From Treponema sp. UBA1793 (GTDB lineage: Bacteria; Spirochaetota; Spirochaetia; Treponematales; Treponemataceae), in contig DCFX01000041.1 of the NCBI GenBank assembly GCA_002314445.1, forward strand, positions 1-12,994: a stretch of 12,994 bases of DNA, in the 5' to 3' direction. This document shows, piece after piece, positions 1 through 6,844 of the stretch (positions are counted from its first letter, which is position 1; each line of letters starts with the position of its first letter). Position numbers and translations under genes: made by a program. The notes beneath the pieces are model-generated. The model was not told the origin of the DNA. It saw only the letters and a list, made by a program, of their open reading frames with translations, and did no database searches.

Positions 1-1098
1 AAAAGCGAGGCGTTCCGCCGCATACAGGCAATTGTAGGATTATGTAAAATGTCCAAAGAAATAAAAATTGAAAGCGAATCTCTCGATTCTAATCCGTACC
101 TTTTCAACGCGGTGAACTGTACGGTAGATTTGAAACGCATCGGCACGAGGAAAATCAACAGGCTCGATATGTCGACAAAGAGCAGCAGGTTCGTATACGA
201 CAAGGACGTTGGATGCCCGACTTGGGACAGGTTCCTTCTGCAGATTATGAATCAGGATACGGAGCTCATTCACTTTATCCAGAAAGTCATGGGGTACTCG
301 CTTACTGGCGACGTGTCGGAGCAGTGCCTGTTCCTTCTGTGGGGGACGGGTGCGAACGGAAAGAGTACGTTCCTGAACACGATACAGAACCTGATGGGCG
401 ACTACGCGTGTTCAACGGGAACAGATACATTTATGATGAAGAAAAACAACAACATGAGCAACGACATCGCGCGGCTGCGCGGCATGCGGCTTGTGACAAC
501 TTCGGAAATTGAACAGGGAAAGGCGCTGAGCGAGACGCTCGTGAAGCAGATTACGGGAGAGGACAAGCTTACGGCTCGCTTTCTGTACGGGGAATACTTC
601 TCGTTCTACCCGACGTTCAAGATTTTCATGGCAACAAACCACAAGCCGCGGATAAAGGGCGCGGACTACGGTATCTGGCGGCGCATAAAGCTCATTCCAT
701 TCACGGTGACGATTCCGCCGGAACAGCGGGACAGGCACCTGGCTGACAAGCTCGCGAAGGAAAACAGCGGGATCTTCAACTGGATGCTTGACGGGTACCT
801 GTACTGGCAAAAAGAAGGATTACAAGACCCGGAATGCGTACGCACAGCGACGGAGGAATACCGGGAGGATATGGACACGACGGGCGCATTCCTGCGAGAC
901 TGCTGCACGATTGACGCTACGGGGTACCTGCGTGTATCGAGCAGGGAACTGTACGCGGCGTATGAGCACTGGTGCGCGGAGAACAACGAACGGCAGGGGT
1001 CGATGAAGTACCTGTCGGCGCGGCTGCAGGAGAAAGGGTTCAAGCATATTAACTCCGGGGGATGGCGCGGATGGACGGGATTGCGGGTAAAGGAATAA
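1..1098 (+). CDS. Phage/plasmid primase, P4 family, D5-like SF3 helicase (3' part, 5' end outside window)
   Basis: This is a replicative primase-helicase of a phage, plasmid or satellite element. The frame is open from base 1 with no stop. An ATG at 49 is unlikely to be the start, because residues on both sides of it read like the usual linker before a D5 helicase (a DSNPYLFNAVNCTVDL-type stretch follows). Of 365 visible residues, the Walker A motif GTGANGKST lies at about 343-369. A Walker B-like stretch RLVTTSEIEQG follows, then the SF3 motif C stretch KIFMATNHKPRI and an arginine-finger-like GIWRRIKLIPF. The last ~90 residues resemble the winged-helix C-terminus of these proteins. Family members are usually 500-800 aa, so a primase domain is expected upstream. 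The gene looks more GC-rich than the genes after it and runs against them, ending 21 bp from the last immunity gene. It probably marks a mobile element next to the effector island. Family assignment is firm; intactness is unknown. Confidence 0.9.
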   Translation, partial: KSEAFRRIQAIVGLCKMSKEIKIESESLDSNPYLFNAVNCTVDLKRIGTRKINRLDMSTKSSRFVYDKDVGCPTWDRFLLQIMNQDTELIHFIQKVMGYSLTGDVSEQCLFLLWGTGANGKSTFLNTIQNLMGDYACSTGTDTFMMKKNNNMSNDIARLRGMRLVTTSEIEQGKALSETLVKQITGEDKLTARFLYGEYFSFYPTFKIFMATNHKPRIKGADYGIWRRIKLIPFTVTIPPEQRDRHLADKLAKENSGIFNWMLDGYLYWQKEGLQDPECVRTATEEYREDMDTTGAFLRDCCTIDATGYLRVSSRELYAAYEHWCAENNERQGSMKYLSARLQEKGFKHINSGGWRGWTGLRVKE

Positions 1099-1119
1099 AG
1101 AAATGCATGAGCCCCTGTT

Positions 1120-1626
1120 CTATTTCATCCTTTCACATTCAGGATGGTCTTTCTGCCAGTCGTTGTAAATCGCCTTCAGATTTTTTACCAGCCATGCAAG
1201 GCTTTCAGGCATTACTTTTGCTGATACAGGTGCCCGCGGAATTTTTATTATGTTCCACTCAAGTTCCATTCGTACTATTTTATCACCGTCCGGCCAGTCC
1301 TGGCATAATTCTATTTTGCTGATAGCATCTGCCCGCTCATCGTAAAAGGAGCTAAAGGAATATTCACAGTCTCTATACTCTATTTCCTGGGATGATGATC
1401 TTTCCGGGTCATAGAATCCTTTCAGTATCATCGCCTGATACTCAGGTACAAGCGTCATCGGCATTGTTATTTTGTCCATTTCTTCATAAGGACATACCTG
1501 CTCTTTAGACTCGCCCTGCAACCGAAATTCCAATTCGTCTTTTTTCTCTTCCAAAATTATATGGTGAAAAAACTTAACACCATCATCATATTTATGAGAT
1601 ACAATTAATTTCTCTTTTTTCAACAT
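1120..1626 (-). CDS. Second copy of the immunity-like protein (168 aa), paired with the orphan effector tip
   Basis: This 168-aa soluble protein has no signal peptide or membrane segment and is a clear paralogue of the protein at 1918-2439. Residues 47-76 match that copy at 29 of 30 positions, residues 94-110 at 17 of 17, and residues 123-168 at 41 of 46. Residues 9-46 and the short stretches 77-93 and 111-122 differ strongly and account for the 5-residue length difference. The ATG at 1626 has an AGGAG ribosome site that overlaps the TAG stop of the orphan tip ORF, exactly as in the first copy. I do not recognise the family. A role as immunity protein is inferred from its size, cytoplasmic nature and position directly after an effector C-terminus. 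It could protect against a related but different toxin delivered by sibling strains. Confidence 0.72.
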   Translation of the reverse strand: MLKKEKLIVSHKYDDGVKFFHHIILEEKKDELEFRLQGESKEQVCPYEEMDKITMPMTLVPEYQAMILKGFYDPERSSSQEIEYRDCEYSFSSFYDERADAISKIELCQDWPDGDKIVRMELEWNIIKIPRAPVSAKVMPESLAWLVKNLKAIYNDWQKDHPECERMK

Positions 1627-1637
1627 CTCTTACTCCT
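1627..1637 (-). promoter_or_regulatory. Ribosome site of immunity copy B overlapping the orphan tip stop
   Basis: The same arrangement as in copy A is preserved: AGGAG at 1633-1637 overlaps the tip TAG (1636-1638) and is 6 nt from the ATG at 1626. The signal can work independently of whether the orphan tip is translated. Confidence 0.75.
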
Positions 1638-1875
1638 ATTCTTCCGGTAAAAAAGTACTTAACGGTACTGTCCCGATCAACGTATATCCATTCTGTTTTA
1701 ATGCTGCTTTCATTTCATCATACACTGTTACAAGATGATATTCTCCATATCCATGATTTCCCAATACAGTCTTTGTAAACCCGTTATTTGTAAACTGCCC
1801 GTATGCAGAAAGATAATCATTGCACTCCATAAAAATTGTAATGTGGCGGATAAGTTTTGAGAAAGCTATATTCAC
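1636..1875 (-). pseudogene. Orphan effector tip: copy of the last 62 residues of the 1235-aa effector
   Basis: From CNDYLS to the final LPEE this 79-codon frame matches residues 1174-1235 of the large effector at 54 of 62 positions, with no gaps and the same stop codon context. Similarity ends abruptly at about 1825; upstream residues (VNIAFSKLIRHITIFME) are unrelated to the effector. The possible starts, GTG at 1875 and ATG at 1830, have no visible ribosome site. The frame is open back to the TAG of the preceding immunity gene, 14 codons before the GTG. This looks like a headless toxin tip of the kind left beside polymorphic toxins by duplication or cassette exchange. It may be silent, serve as a recombination donor, or be translated only by reinitiation. 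The 62 residues may be only part of the toxin domain. Confidence 0.7.
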
Positions 1876-1917
1876 AACAGGAAAAATAATAAAATATCCG
1901 GTGAACAGGAACCCGGT

Positions 1918-2439
1918 CTATTTCATCTTTTCACATTCAGGATGGTCTTTCTGCCAGTCGTTGTAAATTGCCTTCAGCTTCTTTATCAGCCATGCAAGAC
2001 TTTCAGGCATTACTCTTGCAGATACTGGGGCCCGCGGAATTTTTATTACGTTCCACTCAAGATCAATAAGTGTCAAGCTATCACCGGACGGACGACAGTC
2101 CTGACATAATTCTATTTTACTTATAGCATCTGCCCGCTCATCATAAAATGCACTGTACGTATATAAGCAATTTCTATTTTCAATTCTTCCATGAGGAGCC
2201 CGTTCAGGATCGTAAAATTCTTTCAGTATCATCGCCTGATATTCCGGTACAAGCGTCATCGGCATTGTTATTTTGTCCATCTCTTCATAGGAATAATTAA
2301 ATTTTGTTTTATATTCTTCTACTCCGAATCTCAGTTCAAGCATATCGTCTTTTTCTTCCAGTATGAAATGATGATATTTTGTCCTGTATTTTCCTTCATT
2401 AAACTTTTTCGCAAGTATCAGTTTTTCTTTTTTCAACAT
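1918..2439 (-). CDS. Probable immunity protein for the 1235-aa effector (173 aa)
   Basis: This is a small, charged cytoplasmic-type protein of 173 aa, beginning MLKKEKLI and ending PECEKMK, with no signal peptide or hydrophobic segment. Its ATG lies 9 nt after the effector's TAG, and an AGGAG ribosome site overlaps that stop (tAGGAGtaaggtATG). Its translation is therefore probably coupled to completion of the effector. Position, size and the paralogous copy downstream, again next to an effector tip, argue for an immunity role. Conserved blocks are residues 51-80, 98-114 and 128-173; the parts between are highly divergent from the paralogue and are candidates for the toxin-contacting surface. 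The sequence matches no named immunity family that I can recall. The lack of an export signal suggests that the toxin acts in the cytoplasm or at the inner face of the membrane. Confidence 0.72.
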   Translation of the reverse strand: MLKKEKLILAKKFNEGKYRTKYHHFILEEKDDMLELRFGVEEYKTKFNYSYEEMDKITMPMTLVPEYQAMILKEFYDPERAPHGRIENRNCLYTYSAFYDERADAISKIELCQDCRPSGDSLTLIDLEWNVIKIPRAPVSARVMPESLAWLIKKLKAIYNDWQKDHPECEKMK

Positions 2440-2450
2440 ACCTTACTCCT
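2440..2450 (-). promoter_or_regulatory. Ribosome site of immunity copy A overlapping the effector stop
   Basis: The AGGAG motif at 2446-2450 uses the AG of the effector's TAG stop (2449-2451) and lies 6 nt before the immunity ATG. Terminating ribosomes would sit on the next initiation site, favouring coupled production of toxin and protector. Confidence 0.75.
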
Positions 2451-5400
2451 ATTCTTCCGGTAAAAAAGTACTTAACAATACCGTTCCAATTTCCGTATAT
2501 CCATTCTGTTTTAATGCTGCTTTCTTTTCATCATACACTGTTACAAGATGATATTCTCCATACCCACGGTTTCCCAATACTGTCAGTGTATAGCCGTTGT
2601 TCCAGAACTGCCCGTATGTAGAAAGATAATCATTGCACATCTTAAGCACCTGATATTCTTCATTATATGCAAGTTCTTTATCCGTATATTTATCTTCCAT
2701 TACTCGTATTCTATCCGGTTTTTCAGGATCAGACAAACTGTCTACACAGTAGCTGCCGGGACTCCACGTATCGGTAAACGGTGGCGTATTCACTTTGTCT
2801 ATCAGCGCTTCTATTTTGATGCGTACCCCATCTTCTGTTAAACTGCCGTACCTTTTTCTAAGCAGGGTAGACATCTTTTCAAGCCAACGACCAAAATCGT
2901 CAATCTGATCATAAGAATACATGTCTGCACATTTAAAGCCAGGATCGTGCGGCCCGCCTTTTTTGATGTATTTTGCACGCCGAACCATATCACGAAATTC
3001 CAGTTTCAGGGAATCGGTATTCGAAGGCAGCAGGCAGGCTGCATCTTTGTCCAGTTTGAATATACGCAGGTATTTTACAGGCTGTGGAGTCCTATCCATT
3101 TCAAGGATTTCTTTCAGCCCGTATCCGATCTTTATAATTCCGTTCTTTCTGCTCCATTGGTTCATGAATTCTATTATATCAAAAACATATATGACCGACG
3201 GCTGGGAAAACGGCCAGTTGCCTCCGTCTATCCGTACTACCAATGTCGGCTGTATATGATAGTTTCTCAACAGTTCCCTGAGGTGTATCCTCTCGTCTTC
3301 CGACATATTCGCAAGGGCTGTATTCGTATCATGAGCCTTTACCGCCGCTATAATCTCTTCTGCACTTTTTGCATTGAGCGTCTGGTATTCTCTGAATCCG
3401 GATACTACGTGCAGCATGGATGGCGGTATGGTGCTTTCCGATGTCCTGATCTGGCGGGGCATCTGCAGGGCGTGTTCCGCCATTCCCTTTCCTGCAATGT
3501 CGAGCACCGTCACGCTGTCTACCAGCTCTCCGCTTTCTTTGTCTGCTATCGTCATCAGCAGGGTGCCTTTGCATCTTTCCGCCTGCCCCTCGTACAGTTT
3601 GTAACCGATTTCCACGCTGTAGTTCTTGAGCAGCCCTTCAATATCCTGCTGTCTGGCCAGCAGCGCCTCATTATTGGCGAGGTACAGCCCTTTTGACGCG
3701 TCGAGCTGAAGGAGACCTTTCCCGCTCCCCATCATCTTATCTATTTCCACTGCAAGTCCGTACCGGGGCGGTTCACGGAATACGGCTTTCTCCAGAATCT
3801 TCTGTATGCCGTCAAGCAGATCGTCGATAACCTGCAGTCCTGCATATTTCTCCGCAAAAATCCGGAACGATGCAAAAGAATGACGGACCTGTTCTTCTAT
3901 CAGCAGACGCCTCAGCGCTTTCAGACTTTTGTTTATCTGCTGTAAATTTTCAACTACCGTCTTATTGCGGTTTACCAGCTCGTCATATGTATTCTTGTCG
4001 AATTTTACCGTCGTTCCGTATTTTTCATTTACATCCCTGTACAGCTTCTGCGTCTTTGTCATAGTGGCATGGATGCTGTTAAGTTCCTTCGTCATCCGGG
4101 CTTTTACCGTAAGTTTTTTCACCTGACCTATAATCTGCGGTGCATTTTCAATGAGTACAGACAACGATGAAAAACAACAGCTTGTGATTGCATCAACTAT
4201 AAGAAAATTTCCCCACGTCTGCATATCGGGAAGCCGCTGGTACGTCATGCCGATTCTGAATATAAAACCGGGCACAGAGCCGACAAACGATCCTGCCGCA
4301 AGCACTGCTGCCTTTTTAAACGAATACAAAACGGCTTCTGACGCGCCGACAGTTTCCCCCGCTGCCGCCGCAGGCATGGTAAAGCGGACGTTAATATACC
4401 GGAATATGCCTTCAAACATGAGATTCGTTATAAAGCCTGACATTACATTTATAAACGAAATATTCCTGTCTTCCGTTAAAGCTCCAAGTGCTTCGCCTGC
4501 TGATGCCCATGCGTACGATTCCGTTACCATGACAATAACAGCCTGGCTTGTCGTCAGGCCGGTCATGATGCCTCCGCTGCCTCCGGCAAGGAGTGCGGCA
4601 GAAGGGGCTGCAGCTGCACCGGCTGTAGCGACCGTTACTGCTGCAATGGCAGCAACTGCAAGAACAAGAAGGACTGCTTTTTCGGCCGTCTCCACCTGTT
4701 TTTTCCGTTTCTGTAATTTATCCGTATCGGTACAAAATCCGGGAAAAAGCCGGTACACATGCTGTAAACAGTTCTGTATGGTATCAGTATCCTTCGCCCT
4801 GTCTGCACGGTTTAACTCATCAAAAAATGTCTGTGCCTGTTTATACAGAACTTCATCTTCTGATACAAGCTTTGTGACGGGATCAAGTTTGTATATGGCT
4901 GATGCACGGTAATATACGGCTGCGGCCGTATTGTAAACTGCAAGCCGTTCATCAAGAAGTGAAAGGCTTTCATGCAGACCGCTGCTTCCTGCAGCAGCCC
5001 TGCCTTTTTCCTCTGCCTGCCGGACGGCCTGTTCAAGTGAACTTCCCATTTTTTCCAGACAGCCGGGATTGAACGCCCCGGCGAATTTGGGACTCTGCTT
5101 TTTTATTGCTGTAATGCTTTGTTCAAGCGAGCTGATATATGTTTTTATTTCTTTTATATGGAAAACAGACCATAACTGTACGGCTTCACTGCTTCGTGTC
5201 TCCGACTGTTCGTGAATCTGCTTCAGCGCTGTCTGATACCCTTTTTTAAGATTGTCACGTAAATCCGTCAGTTTATCAGTCATCCCGCTGTAGTCTTTTC
5301 CATAATCGAAAATCATATCGTCGGATACGGCTTTACTGAAAAGGAACAGCACCCCGGGCTGGAAATCTTCAAAGAAATTACGGTACAGTTTTTTAACTGT

Positions 5401-6156
5401 CATTACCCCTGCTATGTCACTTCCATCCCGGAATGCGGTACTCATGTACGGCAGTTCTTCCTTCAGGAAATCTGTTATATTCTGGTAGAGGACAAAATCG
5501 CCGCAGGCTCCTGTAAGGGACTGGTAATTGAGCGAGACAAAACTGACGGTATCGTTCAGCCTGGTAAGCAGCCTCTGCAGATAACCTGCTGTATATTTTA
5601 CAGCAGGAAGAATCTTTTCCGTATCGGTAATCTTACAGTAACGGGTGTTGCACACAAGGTGATAGAGATATACCATCCGTGTGTGAAAAACACCGAATTT
5701 GCACAGCGTATCATAGTACTCATCCAGTATTTTCTTTCTGTATTTTGTCCATCCGCAGGAAGTATCAAGACCGAACGGTTTTTCAAATTCATCCCGGCTT
5801 TTTTCATAGGCATCCACATGGGTCACAATTATTTTCTTCTCTGCAGATGCCCCTGCCTGCCGTGCCGCTATATCGAGGTTTCTCAGCATATCTATAGCTT
5901 CACATATACAGGGGCGGTTCTTCGCAAGTTCCGGTTCAAAAATATCATAATTGACTTTCTCTCCGACGCTTTCAAAAAAACGCGGCATCTGTATCGTACG
6001 GAATGAAATTACATCCTGTTTTTTTATTCCCGGATTGCATGTCAGCAGCTGCTCTGCAGGAATCCCCCGCTGACCGGCAAGATCTTCCAGTGTTACATCA
6101 GGCTTTGTTATATAACAGTCAGCTGTTAAATACGGAACGGTCTGGGCATCGCTCAT
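2449..6156 (-). CDS. Large LysM-headed polymorphic effector, 1235 aa, with membrane segments and a duplicated C-terminal tip
   Basis: This is a probable cargo toxin of the injection system. Residues ~12-60 look like a LysM-type module (YITKPDVTLEDLAGQRG, then LLTCNPGI and IQMPRF), common at the N-terminus of injected effectors. A long helical region follows to ~490. Strongly hydrophobic, Ala/Gly-rich segments lie at ~494-525, with further hydrophobic stretches at ~565-585, 612-640 and 650-668. Residues ~680-757 look coiled-coil. The rest (~790-1235) is a mixed alpha/beta region of unknown fold. Its last 62 residues recur in the orphan tip at 1636-1825, marking the C-terminus as the variable toxin end. 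The ATG overlaps the upstream stop as ATGA and has a GGAG site 7 nt before it. The activity is not recognised; pore formation via the central segments or an enzymatic C-terminus are both possible. The GSGKG at ~810-814 is not a complete P-loop. Confidence 0.75.
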   Translation of the reverse strand: MSDAQTVPYLTADCYITKPDVTLEDLAGQRGIPAEQLLTCNPGIKKQDVISFRTIQMPRFFESVGEKVNYDIFEPELAKNRPCICEAIDMLRNLDIAARQAGASAEKKIIVTHVDAYEKSRDEFEKPFGLDTSCGWTKYRKKILDEYYDTLCKFGVFHTRMVYLYHLVCNTRYCKITDTEKILPAVKYTAGYLQRLLTRLNDTVSFVSLNYQSLTGACGDFVLYQNITDFLKEELPYMSTAFRDGSDIAGVMTVKKLYRNFFEDFQPGVLFLFSKAVSDDMIFDYGKDYSGMTDKLTDLRDNLKKGYQTALKQIHEQSETRSSEAVQLWSVFHIKEIKTYISSLEQSITAIKKQSPKFAGAFNPGCLEKMGSSLEQAVRQAEEKGRAAAGSSGLHESLSLLDERLAVYNTAAAVYYRASAIYKLDPVTKLVSEDEVLYKQAQTFFDELNRADRAKDTDTIQNCLQHVYRLFPGFCTDTDKLQKRKKQVETAEKAVLLVLAVAAIAAVTVATAGAAAAPSAALLAGGSGGIMTGLTTSQAVIVMVTESYAWASAGEALGALTEDRNISFINVMSGFITNLMFEGIFRYINVRFTMPAAAAGETVGASEAVLYSFKKAAVLAAGSFVGSVPGFIFRIGMTYQRLPDMQTWGNFLIVDAITSCCFSSLSVLIENAPQIIGQVKKLTVKARMTKELNSIHATMTKTQKLYRDVNEKYGTTVKFDKNTYDELVNRNKTVVENLQQINKSLKALRRLLIEEQVRHSFASFRIFAEKYAGLQVIDDLLDGIQKILEKAVFREPPRYGLAVEIDKMMGSGKGLLQLDASKGLYLANNEALLARQQDIEGLLKNYSVEIGYKLYEGQAERCKGTLLMTIADKESGELVDSVTVLDIAGKGMAEHALQMPRQIRTSESTIPPSMLHVVSGFREYQTLNAKSAEEIIAAVKAHDTNTALANMSEDERIHLRELLRNYHIQPTLVVRIDGGNWPFSQPSVIYVFDIIEFMNQWSRKNGIIKIGYGLKEILEMDRTPQPVKYLRIFKLDKDAACLLPSNTDSLKLEFRDMVRRAKYIKKGGPHDPGFKCADMYSYDQIDDFGRWLEKMSTLLRKRYGSLTEDGVRIKIEALIDKVNTPPFTDTWSPGSYCVDSLSDPEKPDRIRVMEDKYTDKELAYNEEYQVLKMCNDYLSTYGQFWNNGYTLTVLGNRGYGEYHLVTVYDEKKAALKQNGYTEIGTVLLSTFLPEE

Positions 6157-6167
6157 CTTTCGTCTCC
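6153..6167 (-). promoter_or_regulatory. ATGA stop/start overlap and ribosome site of the 1235-aa effector
   Basis: The effector ATG (6154-6156) and the upstream TGA stop (6153-6155) share bases as ATGA. A GGAG motif at 6164-6167, inside the upstream gene, lies 7 nt before the ATG. This fixes the effector start and indicates translational coupling between the adaptor-like gene and the effector. Confidence 0.8.
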
Positions 6168-6713
6168 GTTATAAAATTCGTCTGATGACGGTTCTGATTT
6201 TTTTTCTTCCTCCTGGCTCGGAACGATACTGATGTCTCCGGGAATCAGATCTTTTTCTTCAACGTTTCCACTGTCATCCGACGTCCCTTCTGTTTTCCTG
6301 TCCGTGCCGGCCGTCATGATGGTGTATTTTGTATTCTTCAAGATTCCAAGGGACGGATCCTGCAGTACAGTCTTTACCGTCTGGCTTATCTCCACGTCGC
6401 TGCTTTTCTTCTGCTTCGTCCGCGGTGCGTCTGCCGTAAAGTAAAACTTCGGCTTCTCTTTCAGCGTGACAGACGGATCGTAATGGTATGTCCATTCCGC
6501 ATCCGCCTTGCTCCCGTCCACCTTCGCTGCCGGTTCTGCAACTTTTTCTCCTGTCTTGCTGTTGTATACGCAGAACCTGACTCCCGCTCCGTCTGCCATG
6601 TCCTTCGTTTCTGCATGCAGTTTGAGTACATCCCCTACAAGCCCTTTACTTGCAGAATTACCGTCAGAGTCCTGCCATTCCGCTTTCGTTATCTCAGGGC
6701 GCATCAACTGCAC
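6153..6713 (-). CDS. Ig-like / effector-adaptor protein, apparently truncated at its 5' end (186 aa as drawn)
   Basis: Residues ~5-110 form an Ig-like unit that aligns with the repeats of the spike protein: PEITKAEW corresponds to PQFTTVKW, and KPKFYFTADAP to SLKFFFSAHSA. Residues ~125-165 (LKNTKYTIMTAGTDRKTEGT, then GNVEEKDLIPGDISI) resemble the short beta domain often placed beside injected effectors. The tail is Glu/Ser-rich. The only usable starts are GTG at 6713 or ATG at 6704, neither with a ribosome site. The frame stays open upstream to a TGA at 6891-6893, and the residues just before the GTG (GKSAACNYKKSSGSL) align with the spike's AHSAWCQMKKSGTL. The start has therefore probably been lost or moved by a rearrangement. 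The stop overlaps the next gene's ATG, which suggests coupled translation and a role in loading that effector. Confidence 0.6.
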   Translation of the reverse strand: MQLMRPEITKAEWQDSDGNSASKGLVGDVLKLHAETKDMADGAGVRFCVYNSKTGEKVAEPAAKVDGSKADAEWTYHYDPSVTLKEKPKFYFTADAPRTKQKKSSDVEISQTVKTVLQDPSLGILKNTKYTIMTAGTDRKTEGTSDDSGNVEEKDLIPGDISIVPSQEEEKKSEPSSDEFYNGDER

Positions 6714-6750
6714 CGTCAGGCTGCCGCTGCTCTTCTTATAATTACACGCC

Positions 6751-6777
6751 GCAGACTTTCCCTGCGGTAAAGTCTGC
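6751..6777. repeat. Inverted repeat 1: 9-bp perfect stem, 9-nt loop
   Basis: The arms gcagacttt (6751-6759) and aaagtctgc (6769-6777) are exact complements. On the minus strand the loop ACCGCAGGG can add a CC/GG pair after one mismatch. No T-run follows on either strand, so it does not look like an intrinsic terminator. Confidence 0.7.
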
Positions 6778-6784
6778 TTCCCGT

Positions 6785-6811
6785 GTTTCCTGCCCGTTCC
6801 GGTCAGGAAAC
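6785..6811. repeat. Inverted repeat 2: 8-bp perfect stem, 11-nt loop
   Basis: The arms gtttcctg (6785-6792) and caggaaac (6804-6811) are exact complements. Past one mismatched position the outer bases pair again (6782-6783 with 6813-6814). On the minus strand the loop ACCGGAACGGG can add a CCG/CGG stem with a GAA turn. The layout parallels inverted repeat 1, 7 nt away. No T-run follows. Confidence 0.65.
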
Positions 6812-6844
6812 GCGCCTCGCTGGTGTATGATTTGAACTTACACT

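Larger units (their letters stand above)
1119..1825 (-). repeat. Tip-immunity cassette, copy B (headless)
   Basis: This unit is the second copy of 1917-2638 and lacks the effector body. Cassette starts are 798 bp apart, a multiple of three, so both copies sit in one reading frame. The 91 bp between the copies (1826-1916) match neither the effector nor the immunity gene by eye. Confidence 0.85.
1917..2638 (-). repeat. Tip-immunity cassette, copy A (attached to the full effector)
   Basis: This unit holds the last 62 effector codons, the 9-nt stop-to-start spacer and the whole 173-aa immunity gene. It is homologous to 1119-1825. Both copies keep the same 9-nt spacer, and the 15-nt length difference equals the 5-residue difference between the immunity proteins. 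Similarity stops sharply at both ends. Confidence 0.85.
6714..6844 (-). pseudogene. Gap before the Ig-like gene: in-frame coding remnant containing two hairpins
   Basis: This 131-bp stretch lies between the ankyrin gene stop and the first start codon of the Ig-like gene. In the Ig-like frame it contains no stop and no ATG, GTG or TTG. Its last ~14 codons match the Ig repeat of the spike protein (SAxC..KKS pattern). It is best read as the leftover 5' coding part of the truncated gene. It also contains two perfect inverted repeats, described separately. No promoter is apparent. Confidence 0.5.

Noticed and set aside
1880..1917. Short CCGG stem followed by T-rich sequence after immunity copy A
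   Set aside because: The stem is only 4 bp with an 11-nt loop, and the T-rich stretch is displaced and interrupted, which is too weak to call a terminator.
2947..3696. 249-codon plus-strand open frame opposite the large effector
   Set aside because: It is a shadow of the effector gene with no domain pattern, and it is fully covered by the sense coding sequence.
3717..3734. P-loop-like GSGKG in the 1235-aa effector
   Set aside because: The full GxxxxGK[ST] pattern is missing because the lysine is followed by glycine, and no Walker B partner is evident, so ATP or GTP binding is not claimed.
4151..4912. 253-codon plus-strand open frame opposite the large effector
   Set aside because: It is antisense to a well-supported gene, has low-complexity Ser/Thr/Ala/Pro composition typical of an antisense shadow, and shows no recognisable domain or ribosome site.
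6751..6811. Twin hairpins as an intrinsic terminator after the ankyrin gene
   Set aside because: No run of T follows either hairpin on the minus strand, and the downstream genes are closely coupled, so termination is not supported.
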